The notes beneath the pieces are model-generated. The model searched no databases. It had not been told where the DNA came from and saw only the letters and a program-made list of their open reading frames with translations. A program made the position numbers and the translations under genes. A stretch of DNA of 64,000 nt from Clostridia bacterium (GTDB taxonomy: Bacteria > Bacillota > Clostridia > TANB77 > CAG-508): assembly GCA_017512025.1 (NCBI GenBank), contig JAFWHH010000012.1, positions 248,001 to 312,000 on the forward strand, read 5' to 3'. Of the stretch, positions 32,346 to 42,700 are shown in pieces (the first letter of the stretch is position 1; each line of letters begins with the position of its first letter).

Positions 32346-32382
32346 AAGACTACATGGCGGATGCTGATGTAGTCTTTTTATT
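32344..32382 (+). terminator. Terminator between AbiEi and AbiEii
   Basis: AAAAGACTACAT pairs with ATGTAGTCTTTTT. A terminator between antitoxin and toxin genes is unexpected for this family. Confidence 0.75.
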
Positions 32383-32455
32383 TTATTATTTTTAATTTAT
32401 ATTATTATATTTCTTATTCATTTTTTTAATTTTTCCTCTTTTCATTTAAAAAACG

Positions 32456-32495
32456 TTGATATAAAATATCGATGAAAACCAATGAATGATATCAA
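32456..32495 (+). promoter_or_regulatory. Possible operator of the AbiEii gene
   Basis: TTGATAT (32456-32462) and ATATCAA (32489-32495) form an inverted repeat just before the AbiEii ribosome-binding site; a nearby ATATCGAT adds local symmetry. The gene appears to have its own control region. Confidence 0.35.
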
Positions 32496-32513
32496 ATATA
32501 CGGAGGAATAAAC

Positions 32514-33401
32514 ATGGAAGGTAATGTAATGAGCTTTAAGGCTAAAATTAATAATATATCAAAAGAAAAGAAAGTAGCACCACAATCAGTACTACAAGTA
32601 TATATGTTAGAGCGTTTACTAGAAAGAATAGCTGTATCAAAATATAAGGATAATTTTATTTTAAAGGGTGGTATGCTTATATCAGCTATACTTGGTATGT
32701 CTAGTAGATCAACTATGGATATGGATACTACTGTTAAGGGATTTGAACTTACAGAAGAGAACGCAACCAATATTCTAAATGAAGTATGCGCAATTGAACT
32801 TGATGATGATATTACATTTAAGATGAAAAAGATTGAGCTAATTAGGGAAGAGGATGACTATAATGGATATAGGGCTACATTTGAAGCAAAATTCAAAAAT
32901 ACGATGCCTGTTATATTCAAGATAGATATTACTACTGGTGATGCAATTACATACAAGGAAATCGAATATGACTACAATCTGATGCTAGAGGAGAAGAAGA
33001 TACCAGTATGGTCTTATAATCTAGAAACAATTTTAGCGGAAAAGTTTGAATCAGTAATAAAGAGGGGAATAACAGGAACTAGAATAAGGGACTTTTACGA
33101 CATATATATGCTTATGGGAACAAAGGAAGATGAGATTAATAAGAAATTATTAAAGTCAGCCATCAATTATACATCAGAGCATAGGGAGTCACTAGATCTT
33201 ATTCATGATTGGGAACATACACTTGAAATTCTTGCAAATGATGAAGAGATGCAAAAGAGATGGAAGGTATACCAAAAGACATATTTCTATGCAAAAGATA
33301 TAGAATATGCTGATCTAATAAAGAGCGTAGAGAAAGTTGGTAAGATATATAATAAATATAATAAGGGTGCAGAAGAAAAGCCTGCAACAATATTAAGTTA
33401 A
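32514..33401 (+). CDS. AbiEii-type nucleotidyltransferase toxin
   Basis: A 295-residue nucleotidyltransferase of the AbiEii/MenT class, which transfers nucleotides to tRNA or other targets and stops growth. The catalytic region FILKGGMLISAILGMSSRSTMDMDTT (about residues 43-69) carries the GG and DxD-type residues; KIDITTGD and a later YNLETILAEKFESVIKRGITGTRIRDFYDIYML are the conserved downstream motifs. ATG 32514 follows CGGAGGA. Encoded 168 bases after its antitoxin, with its own putative operator. All expected catalytic motifs are present, so it is probably active. Confidence 0.88.
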   Translation: MEGNVMSFKAKINNISKEKKVAPQSVLQVYMLERLLERIAVSKYKDNFILKGGMLISAILGMSSRSTMDMDTTVKGFELTEENATNILNEVCAIELDDDITFKMKKIELIREEDDYNGYRATFEAKFKNTMPVIFKIDITTGDAITYKEIEYDYNLMLEEKKIPVWSYNLETILAEKFESVIKRGITGTRIRDFYDIYMLMGTKEDEINKKLLKSAINYTSEHRESLDLIHDWEHTLEILANDEEMQKRWKVYQKTYFYAKDIEYADLIKSVEKVGKIYNKYNKGAEEKPATILS

Positions 33402-33439
33402 GATTGAATAATAATTGATAAATATTGGAATAGAATATA

Positions 33440-33470
33440 AAAGATGCTTATGCATCTTTTTATTTTTTTA
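33440..33470 (+). terminator. Intrinsic terminator of the AbiEii gene
   Basis: AAAGATGC-TTAT-GCATCTTTT followed by a T-rich run. Confidence 0.75.
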
Positions 33471-33489
33471 GACATGATATACATAACAA

Positions 33490-33515
33490 GTTTACGCCCT
33501 GGAGATTATTTTTGA
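33490..33515 (+). repeat. 26-bp dispersed repeat, copy 2
   Basis: GTTTACGCC-ctg-GAGATTATTTTTGA, matching 30916-30941. The remainder of the 33471-33694 gap shows nothing else beyond the TetR control region. Confidence 0.5.
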
Positions 33516-33650
33516 AAAAAGTAAACCAAACAGTGCCAACATAGAGTCTAACAAGTATTACACAAATTTTCACTAAGTGATATTAGAAAAATAAACAAAA
33601 AAATGCTTTTAAAGGTTGATTATTCAATTTATCTTTGGTAAAATAAATAA

Positions 33651-33669
33651 GGTATTCTGTCGAAATACC
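33651..33669 (+). promoter_or_regulatory. Possible TetR operator
   Basis: GGTATT-CTGTCG-AAATACC is an inverted repeat 26 bases before the TetR start, in the usual place for an autoregulatory operator. Confidence 0.5.
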
Positions 33670-33694
33670 GCAAAATCGAAGCAGGAGCGATAAT

Positions 33695-34270
33695 ATGAAC
33701 AAAACAAAAAGAAAAATTTTTGAGACATCTATGAAACTTTTTGCTGAGAAAGGATATGATGCTACAAGTGTAGAAGAAATTACTTCTATAGTTGGAGTCG
33801 CTAAAGGGACACTTTATTACCATTTTTCTAGTAAAGAAGAGATTTTCTATTTCTTGGTTGAAGAAGGAATGAAGTTATTACAAAACAGTATTACTATTAA
33901 AACGGCACATTTTACCAGTGCAATAGATAAATTAAAGGCTGTTATACTAATTCAGTGCAAGATCATGTATAAGTACCAAGATTTTGTTACTATTGTTATT
34001 AGCCAAATGTGGGGTAATGAACCTCGTAACAAAAGATGTAGAGAATATGTAGAGCAACATATTGATGTAATACGTAGTATCGTTGAAGAAGGAATTAAAA
34101 ACAAAGAAATTATAGATGTTGACGCGGAGACTATTGCTGCTGAAATATTCAGTACGATATATGTTTCGCTATATAAATCAATTAAAACAGGAAGCATGGA
34201 CATTATTGAAATGTCAAAGAATCTACAAAATATAACGCTTAGTGGATTGAAAATAGAAAGGAATTGTTAA
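33695..34270 (+). CDS. TetR/AcrR-family transcriptional regulator (191 aa)
   Basis: Typical TetR family: residues 4-50 hold the HTH (KIFETSMKLFAEKGYDATS, then VAKGTLYYHFSSKEEIFYFL), the rest is the variable helical ligand domain. It represses nearby genes until a ligand binds. ATG 33695 follows GCAGGAG. The 6-base gap to the NAGPA-type gene shows that they share an operon, so the regulator probably also controls itself and that gene through the inverted repeat at 33651-33669. Confidence 0.92.
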   Translation: MNKTKRKIFETSMKLFAEKGYDATSVEEITSIVGVAKGTLYYHFSSKEEIFYFLVEEGMKLLQNSITIKTAHFTSAIDKLKAVILIQCKIMYKYQDFVTIVISQMWGNEPRNKRCREYVEQHIDVIRSIVEEGIKNKEIIDVDAETIAAEIFSTIYVSLYKSIKTGSMDIIEMSKNLQNITLSGLKIERNC

Positions 34271-34276
34271 TTAATA

Positions 34277-35380
34277 ATGAGTAGAAGCAAGAGACAAAAT
34301 CAGATTTTGAATGATAAGAAGAAAAAGAAATCTGTTTTATCTAAATTAGGAAGTTTTATATCTGATATGATAATATTAGGTGCTGTACTAGGTTTATTCG
34401 TTATGTATGGACCTTATACAGGATTCAGAGACTGGTATATTACTACAGCTATGACTACAATGACACACCAATATTTAGCAACATGGTTCTATAGTGAAGA
34501 GACTATAAACGATGTTCTAGATAGAAATAAAATGATTGAGGTTGATGCGATTACAGATCCATCACTAATTACAAGCACTTCAGCTAGTCCAACAACAATT
34601 ACATATGAAAATGAATATCAAGAAGAATTATTACAAATAAATCCAGAGCATCCAGAGTACAATATTGTGCAAATCGAAGGTAAAGGATATACAGGATACG
34701 CAGCAGCTATCTATGATGTATCTAAATTCCATGTACTAGTTACACAAAACTTAAAAAAATCTGGTCAATATATTGTTAAGATGGCACAAGATAATAATGC
34801 AGTACTTGCATTTAATGGTGGTTTCTTCGTTGATTTAAAAGAAGATCGTACAGGTGGTACACCTCTTGGATTAACAATAGTAAACGGTGAAACAATTACT
34901 AACGGTACATATGACAACGAAGGTGGTGTAGTTGGTTTTGATACTAACAATACGCTTATTCTTGGAAAAATGTCTGAGGCAGAAGCTAAAGAAAGAAATA
35001 TAAGAGATTGTGTTTCTTGTGGACCATTCTTAATTATCAATGGTGAAGCATCTACAGTACTTGGTAATGGTGGTTGGGGTACAGCTCCAAGAACAGCTAT
35101 TGGTCAAAGAAAAGATGGTGTAGTTATTATGCTTGTAATTGACGGTAGAAGAGTTGGTAAACCAGGTGTTTCTATGGAACAATTAATTGAATTAATGCAA
35201 AGATACGGATGTTATAATGCATCTGCATTAGATGGTGGTACATCATCAGTTATTGTTGAGCATGGTAAATTATTAAATGATCCAATCGATAGTGATGGTA
35301 AACACAAAACAAGACCAGTTGCTACAGGATTTGGTTTAATACTAGATGATAGTAATTATTCATATAAACAAAATAAATAA
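34277..35380 (+). CDS. Membrane-anchored phosphodiester glycosidase family protein (367 aa)
   Basis: A NAGPA-type (phosphodiester alpha-N-acetylglucosaminidase) protein, a family implicated in cleaving sugar-phosphate diesters of wall polymers or exopolysaccharide. Residues ~20-50 are an N-terminal membrane segment (FISDMIILGAVLGLFVMYG), the rest is extracellular. Conserved motifs are FNGGFFVDLKEDRTGGTPLG, VSCGPFLIINGEA, and MLVIDGRR...NASALDGGTSSVIV. Encoded 6 bases after TetR. The ATG start has a GAAAGG site inside the end of the TetR gene. Confidence 0.85.
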   Translation: MSRSKRQNQILNDKKKKKSVLSKLGSFISDMIILGAVLGLFVMYGPYTGFRDWYITTAMTTMTHQYLATWFYSEETINDVLDRNKMIEVDAITDPSLITSTSASPTTITYENEYQEELLQINPEHPEYNIVQIEGKGYTGYAAAIYDVSKFHVLVTQNLKKSGQYIVKMAQDNNAVLAFNGGFFVDLKEDRTGGTPLGLTIVNGETITNGTYDNEGGVVGFDTNNTLILGKMSEAEAKERNIRDCVSCGPFLIINGEASTVLGNGGWGTAPRTAIGQRKDGVVIMLVIDGRRVGKPGVSMEQLIELMQRYGCYNASALDGGTSSVIVEHGKLLNDPIDSDGKHKTRPVATGFGLILDDSNYSYKQNK

Positions 35381-35388
35381 TTAAATAA

Positions 35389-35429
35389 AAAGAAAAAAGT
35401 CATTATCTTTATAATGGCTTTTTTCTTTT
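35389..35429 (+). terminator. Intrinsic terminator
   Basis: AAAAAAGTCATTAT pairs with ATAATGGCTTTTTT, followed by further T. Confidence 0.85.
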
Positions 35430-35479
35430 GCACGAATAAGCATCGAATAACGTACATACAATAATATGGGTGATTACAT

Positions 35480-36553
35480 ATGGACAAGAAGATTATTAAA
35501 AAGATTCTAATTCTATTTTTTTCTCTAATTGCAACAATTGTTGCTCTTAAGCTTGCTGTGTTTTATATGCCATTTCTAATTGCATTTGCTTTATATTTAT
35601 TGATAGAGCCTGGAATAAAGCTTCTTATGAATAAGTTTAAGCTTAAAAGAAGGACAAGCTCTATTATTATTTTAGCCATTACAATTTTAATAATAATTGG
35701 ATTAATAGCATGGGGAATAGCAACTATAATATCTGAGGCTTCGAATCTACTTAAGAATTTAAATGAGTATATTAATATTATCTATGAGTTTATTCAGTCT
35801 AAAATTTCAAATATCGATTTAAATAAATTGCAGATGTCCGAAGAGCTAAAAACAATATTTGATAATTCTACCCAAGATATATTACAAAAGTTATCAAATA
35901 TTGCTAAAGATTTCTTTTCTGGATTATTAGCTACACTAACATCAATTCCAACAATAGCATTTTATATTGCCATAACGATTATGGCTCTTTATTTCATATG
36001 TACAGACAAAATCTACATGATAGATCAGCTAGAGCACCATCTACCAGAAAATTGGGTTAAAAAGATATATAAGCATGTCCGTGGAATTGCTAAATCACTT
36101 GGATGTTATTTAAAAGCACAGGCAATTCTTATATTAATATCTTTTGTTATATCTTTAATTGGATTTATTTTGTTATCACTTCTTGGATTTAATATTAAGT
36201 ATCCATTATTAGTTGCTCTTGGAATTGGTTTTATAGATGCTCTTCCAATTCTTGGATCTGGTACTGTGATGGTACCATGGGCAATAATTGAAGCTTGTAA
36301 AGGTGATATACGTCTTGGAATTGCTATACTTGTACTTTGGATAATAATGACTATTGTAAGACAAATAATGGAGCCAAAGGTTGTTGGAGGACAAATTGGT
36401 ATTCATCCAATATTTACTATTATTGCAATGTATACTGGCGTAAAATTTTGTGGACTTGGAGGTTTGTTTGTTGGTCCAATTGTTTTAATAATACTCAAAG
36501 ATATTCTTGAAAATAGAATAGACAAAGGTATTGTAAAGTCAATATTTGAATAA
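35480..36553 (+). CDS. ytvI: AI-2E/PerM-family membrane protein, YtvI-like
   Basis: A 357-residue polytopic membrane protein (about eight hydrophobic segments; paired at the start, a long soluble insertion around residues 80-150, then five more). The family motif GIGFIDALPILGSGTVMVPWAI (about 248-269) and the later GGLFVGPIVLIIL are diagnostic. The overall form best matches the sporulation integral membrane protein YtvI; a general AI-2E transporter cannot be excluded. ATG 35480 has only a weak site (GGGTG). With dpaB it supports spore formation. Confidence 0.75.
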   Translation: MDKKIIKKILILFFSLIATIVALKLAVFYMPFLIAFALYLLIEPGIKLLMNKFKLKRRTSSIIILAITILIIIGLIAWGIATIISEASNLLKNLNEYINIIYEFIQSKISNIDLNKLQMSEELKTIFDNSTQDILQKLSNIAKDFFSGLLATLTSIPTIAFYIAITIMALYFICTDKIYMIDQLEHHLPENWVKKIYKHVRGIAKSLGCYLKAQAILILISFVISLIGFILLSLLGFNIKYPLLVALGIGFIDALPILGSGTVMVPWAIIEACKGDIRLGIAILVLWIIMTIVRQIMEPKVVGGQIGIHPIFTIIAMYTGVKFCGLGGLFVGPIVLIILKDILENRIDKGIVKSIFE

Positions 36554-36651
36554 AATATGTGAAAAATCATAGCTACCTTTAAAAAAATTTTTATCTGTAG
36601 AGCTGTGTATTTCCGTAAGAATAAGCCAAAAACAGCATAGATACTACATTT

Positions 36652-36680
36652 GACATAATAACATAACAGGTATACAATGA
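36652..36680 (+). promoter_or_regulatory. Promoter of the giant surface protein gene
   Basis: TTGACA (36652-36657), about 17 bp, TACAAT (36675-36680). A hairpin AAAGCTTT/AAAGCTTT (about 36720-36739) precedes the AAAGGAGG site. The 36554-36650 stretch has an AGCTAC/GTAGAGCT pairing and no recognised riboswitch. Confidence 0.65.
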
Positions 36681-36754
36681 AAGGTGGAATAGTTTTATAT
36701 ATAATAAATATTTACCTATAAAGCTTTTATTAAAGCTTTGAAAGGAGGTATTTT

Positions 36755-39700
36755 ATGGAGAGAGCGTTTACTAAAATAACTAGCTTAATTTTAGTGATGA
36801 TGATTCTGATGTCATCATTGTCAACAACTATCGTATACGCGGCTGACGAAATAAAAGGAACGGATGAAGAAATTGTTCAGAATACAGATTCTTTGGACGA
36901 AACATCTGATGGTAATCAAGAAGATGAGAATGTACCAGAAGATGCAGACAAAAAAGAATCTGAACCGTTAGCTGATGATGGTAGTGAAAATGTTGGAGAA
37001 GAAAGTGTGGATAGCGAAGAAGAGCATGAGGATGAGGGTGAGCCTAAACTTGAGCCAGATAATCAAAGACCACGTTTAATGTCTAGTCCAAGAAATACTG
37101 CTAATACGCAGAATACTGAGAATCAGAGCGAAGAAGATGATTTTCTAGCTACAGGGGACGTAAATATTGAGATTAAACCAACAACAAAAGAAGATGTTGA
37201 ATCCTTAAGGGCTAACAACAAATTTAAGTCAAAGAATGATAAGTACGAGATAAGGACATTTGTAAGCTTTTTTGTTTCTGGTGCTAAAAAAGATGAAAAT
37301 GATAACCTGGTTTGGACTGCAAATAATTCATATTCAGGACATGAATTTGCGTTTCGTGTTAATTATGCGACCTCTGGTGTGGGAGAGCTACCAGCAGGTA
37401 GTGTACAGATTACAATTCCAAAGAGCATATTAAGAGATAGAGAAGGAAATTTGGCAGATGAATTTATAATGTCACTTCCAACTCTTGAAGAATATGAAGA
37501 AGAGCAAGGAATTACAGAGTTTGTATATAAGGAAGATGGAGATTATATTGTTGTATATAACCCAAAAGAGATAACAGCAGCTGTAAATGGATATTTTGAG
37601 GTTTCATATTCAACTACTAAATCTACATTATATTACAAAGATTATGATCCTACCAATCCAGGACTAGTAAAAGATGGTGGAACTGCATCAGATCCATTTT
37701 ATGCTATTATGTCCGTAAATGTAGGTGACGAAACATTAAATAGTACAACAGATGATACGAGTGTATTTGTAAATACAACAGCTAAAATATCAAGCACGGA
37801 AAAACATTATCCAGGTTTATATAGAAGTTGGAATCCACAATGGATGGAAGAGATACCAGCAGATAGCGATGATTACTATTATTTAGTATGGGAAATTAAA
37901 TCATACGTAGGATATCCAACTCAAAAGTATAATTTTAAATTGGAAGATGCGGTTGAAGATTTAACTGAAGGAACAACTGGAGAAGATTATGAAATAGTAG
38001 GATATAAACTATCTGGTGAGAGATATTATTCTGATAAAAATATGCAAACTAATTTAACAATGAGTGAGTATAGATATGATTATGTACTAACACGTCATAA
38101 AAAAAGTACATATTCACCAATATCTTATAAGCTAAAAAATACTATAACTGCGACAGTAGATCCAGTCGATCAGGTTGATGAAGACACAAAACAAACTTCA
38201 TTTAATACATTTAACTGGGGCCCATCGTTTGGTGCACCATCAGGACATTTTGATATTGGAAAATATGGTAATAATAATTGGTATCGTAGATTTGGATACC
38301 ATTGGGATTATGCTAATTACAATTTAGATAGATTACAAAATTACCAAGAAACTGGTGTTACAGAGCTTAAAGGATTTAAGTATCATACTGAAACAACAGG
38401 ATATAGTTATCCTTGGACTATAAGACAAGGAGGAGCTTCAGATAATCCAAGTGACTATGGATATAATTATATTAATTATGATACATGGGATGATTCATTA
38501 TATTTAGAAGAAGATGAAAATCCAATGAGTACGAATGACTACTATTTGGAGTATTTTACATACAGTATATCAAATACAGATGCTGAGTATGACGATTTTT
38601 ATCAAAAGTTTAATACGATTCCTGCAGTGTACGACGATGATGAAGTTATTACATTTTATGCAAAATTTAATGGTGGAGACACATGGACGGAAATTGGAAC
38701 ATATAATCTAAAAACAAAAACACTATCACCAAATACAGAATATGTATCAGAAATGACAACTAGTAAAGTAACTTTTAAAGAGGGAGTACATGCAACAGGT
38801 TGGAGATTTACAACTAGAAATAAACATTATTCAACATATATTGTTTTAATACCATATTTTGTATTAACTAACTCAGAATATGTTCAAGAAAAGATTAGAG
38901 ATAAAGATAAGATTCAAATTCAAAACTTTGTAAATTTAAAAGTAACGGATGACGATGAGAATGTAATATTTGCAAAAGACAGTACTGCAATTGATTATGC
39001 TAGGGTAACATACTATACTTCTGATATAACTAAAAAAGTAGCATCTGTTTCAAATAACAGAGCTAAGAGAGTTTATACAATTACCTGGAAGGTTAATGCT
39101 TGGGAGAAAGCAACATCAGGTACAGGAGAGTTTGAATATGTATGGCAAGATTCAGGTGTATTCTACGATCTAATTCCATTAGGTGGAGTAGTAGATTTAG
39201 AAAGTATTCAAGTTCAAACTCAAGAAGGTTTCTTAGAAGAAAACAGCTATACTTATGAGGTAATAGATAATTATAAGAAATCTGGAAGAACGATGCTAAT
39301 TATTAGAATTAAAGAGCAAGCACAGTACTATACGGTATACTATAATACATTGCATACTTGGGATAGTATGAAGGATTATGGAAGAAATGTACTAAACCCT
39401 GTAGCTTATGAAACAGGAAATAGTGAAATAACAGACGGCTATCCAGATAATGGCGGTGAGCTTAGCTTTGTTAATAAATTAATATTTAATGATTTAGATA
39501 AAACAACCGATGATAAAAAATTTATTTATACAGAAACGCCACATACTATAAATGCTTTAACAGCAGCTATTTCTGGATTAGATAAAAAGGTTAAAGCTGA
39601 AAAGAGCTCTGGCTACTCTTATAGTGCTGTTACAGAGCCAGATGGTAGATATTCATATAAATTACGTTATCAAAATACATTTATGAATACAGCTAAAAAC

Positions 39701-42700
39701 TTAATTTTATTTGATAGTTTAGAGAATTTTGAAATTATAGATAGTGATGCACAAACGGTAACAACAAGCAGCTGGCACGGTAAGCTTCAATCTATAGATT
39801 TAGCACAGCTTAAAGATAAGGGTATAGATGCTAAAATATATATAAGTACGATAGAAAATTTAAACTTAGAAAATCATAACGATTTAACCGATACATCAGT
39901 ATGGCAATTGGTTAGCGAAGATGCCAATTTAGAGCAAGCTAAGGCTATTGCCATTGATATGCGAAAAGATATAAACGGAGAAGATTTCATACTAGATTCT
40001 GGGGATTCTGTTACAGCAACTTTGCATATGAAAGCACCAAGTGAAATTTCTGAAGAAATGGAACAAAATCCATATACATATAATAATATCTATATTCAAA
40101 ATACAGTTATAGATGATTTTAATAGTAGTGAAGACTATTTTATTCACCAAGATTATACAAGAGTAAGATATCATGTTATTGCTGACGTATCTTTCCGTAA
40201 AGTAAATGAGCAAGATAAAACAGAAGGTATTAAAGGAATATCATTTAGATTATATGGAACATCAAGATATGGTACAGAAGTAGATACTTATGCTACATCA
40301 GATAAAGATGGTTACATAGCATTTAAAGATATAGAAGCGGGTACATATACATTACAAGAAGGTGAAGGTTTAATTGATTGGGTAGAAGATCATACTGAAC
40401 ATGAAGTAATGATTGATATTCATAAAAACGTATATATAGACAATAGATTAGTAACTTCTCCTGATACTGTAAAAATTACAAATATTCCAAGAGCACATAC
40501 AGATGTAGAAATGTATAAGAAAGATTTAGTAAGTAAAACAAAAGTAGTTGAAGGTGCTAAATTTAAATTAGAAGGTACATCGGACTATGGTAATGAGATA
40601 TTAATGTATGCTACTTCTAATGAAGAAGGTAAGCTAACATTTAGCAATCTAGAAAAAGGTAAATATGAGCTAAAAGAAATTAAATCTCCTGAAGGATATG
40701 TTCTAGGAGAAGAAGTGTATCAAGTAATAGTAGATGAAAATTCTAATTACAATGTTCTACTAATGAGCGAAGAAGAGCTTATTCCAACATATGAAAATGG
40801 CAAATATAATCTATATAATGAACCATTACATAGCTTTACAATTGTAAAGAAAGATTCGTATGATGGAAGCCTAATAGTAGGTGCTAAATTTAGACTACAT
40901 GGTGTTTCAGATTATAGTACAAGCTACGACAAAGAAGTTACTTCTGTATCAGGCGGTTTAGCAATATTTGATGAGTTAGAAGCAGGTACATATATTTTAC
41001 AAGAAACATTTGTTCCTGATGTAGAAGAAGATGGAAATACAATTACATATATATTAGACGAGAATAAATATATAGTAACAGTTAAGAAAGATGGAACAAC
41101 AACAATAGATGGACTAGAAAAGAATCCTTTTGGAAACTTTGAATTCTTTAACGACAGAAACAAAGGGCAAATAACAATTACAAAAGAATGGGTAGATGAT
41201 AAAACAAATGAAGAAAGACAAGATCCAACCATAAAGGTTAGTACGAAGAGACCAGAGAGAACAACGTATGTACAATTTAGGGATAACGTCAATTTTGGAC
41301 CGTTATACTATATAACAAATAGTACGCAATTTCGTACTAAAATAACAGGTGAATTCAAACGAAATATAGTATTAACAGAAGAAGATGTTGTTGCACTTGG
41401 AGCAACACGTTTAGATGTTGATTATAATAATCCAGATGCTAAATACAAAATATATGGTTGGATAGATGAAAATGGAAACTGCTACTGGTGGAGTAATGCA
41501 GAAATTGCGTTATTAACGGACAACTCAAGAAGAATGTTTACGGATTCATCTAATATTCAATCTATTGATATTACAGGCATCAATACGAGTAATGTAACGA
41601 ATATGAGCAATATGTTCGGTAATTGCAAAAAGTTAACGAGCCTAAATCTAAGCAGTATTGATACAAGTAATGTTACAAATATGCAATCAATGTTTTCTAA
41701 TTGTACTGGATTAACAAGTTTAGATGTAAGCAATTTCAATACAAGTAATGTTACAAATATGCAATCAATGTTTTTTAGTTGTAATGGATTAACAAGTTTA
41801 GATGTAAGCAATTTCAATACAAACAATGTTACAAATATGCAATCAATGTTTTCTAATTGTACTGGATTAACAAGTTTAGATGTAAGCAATTTCAATACAA
41901 GTAATGTTACGAATATGAGTAGTATGTTTAGCGGATGTAGAGGATTAACAAGTTTAGATTTGAGTAGATTTAATACAAACAATGTTACAAATATGAGTTA
42001 TATGTTTAGTAGCTGTAGTGGATTAACAAGTTTAGATGTAAGCAATTTCAATACAAGTAATGTTACGAATATGAGTAGTATGTTTAGCGGATGTAGAGGA
42101 TTAACAAGTTTAGATTTGAGTAGATTTAATACAAGTAATGTTACAGATATGAGCAGCATGTTTGGTAGCTGTAGCGGATTAACAAGTGTAGATGTAAGTA
42201 ATTTTGACACTAGCAAAGTTACAAGTATGAATAATATGTTTAATGGATGCAGTGGATTAACAAATCTAGATGTAAGCAATTTTGATACAAGTAAAGTTAC
42301 AAGTATGGGCAGCATGTTTAGTGGCTGCAGTAAACTAACAAGTCTAGATGTAAGTAATTTTGATACAAGTAATGTTACAAATATGAGCTATATGTTTTCT
42401 AGATGCAGTAAACTAACAAGTCTAGATGTAAGTAATTTTGATACAAGTAATGTTACAAATATGAGCTATATGTTTAATGGATGCAGTGGATTAACAAGTT
42501 TAGATGTAAGTAGTTTTGATACAAGTAAAGTTACAAATATGGGCAGTATGTTTTATGGATGTACTAAATTAACAAGTCTAGATGTAAGCAATTGGAATAC
42601 AAGTAATGTCACAAATATGGGCGATATGTTTTATAATTGTAGTGAATTAACAAATCTAGATGTAAGCGATTGGAATACAAGTAATGTTACAAATATGCAG

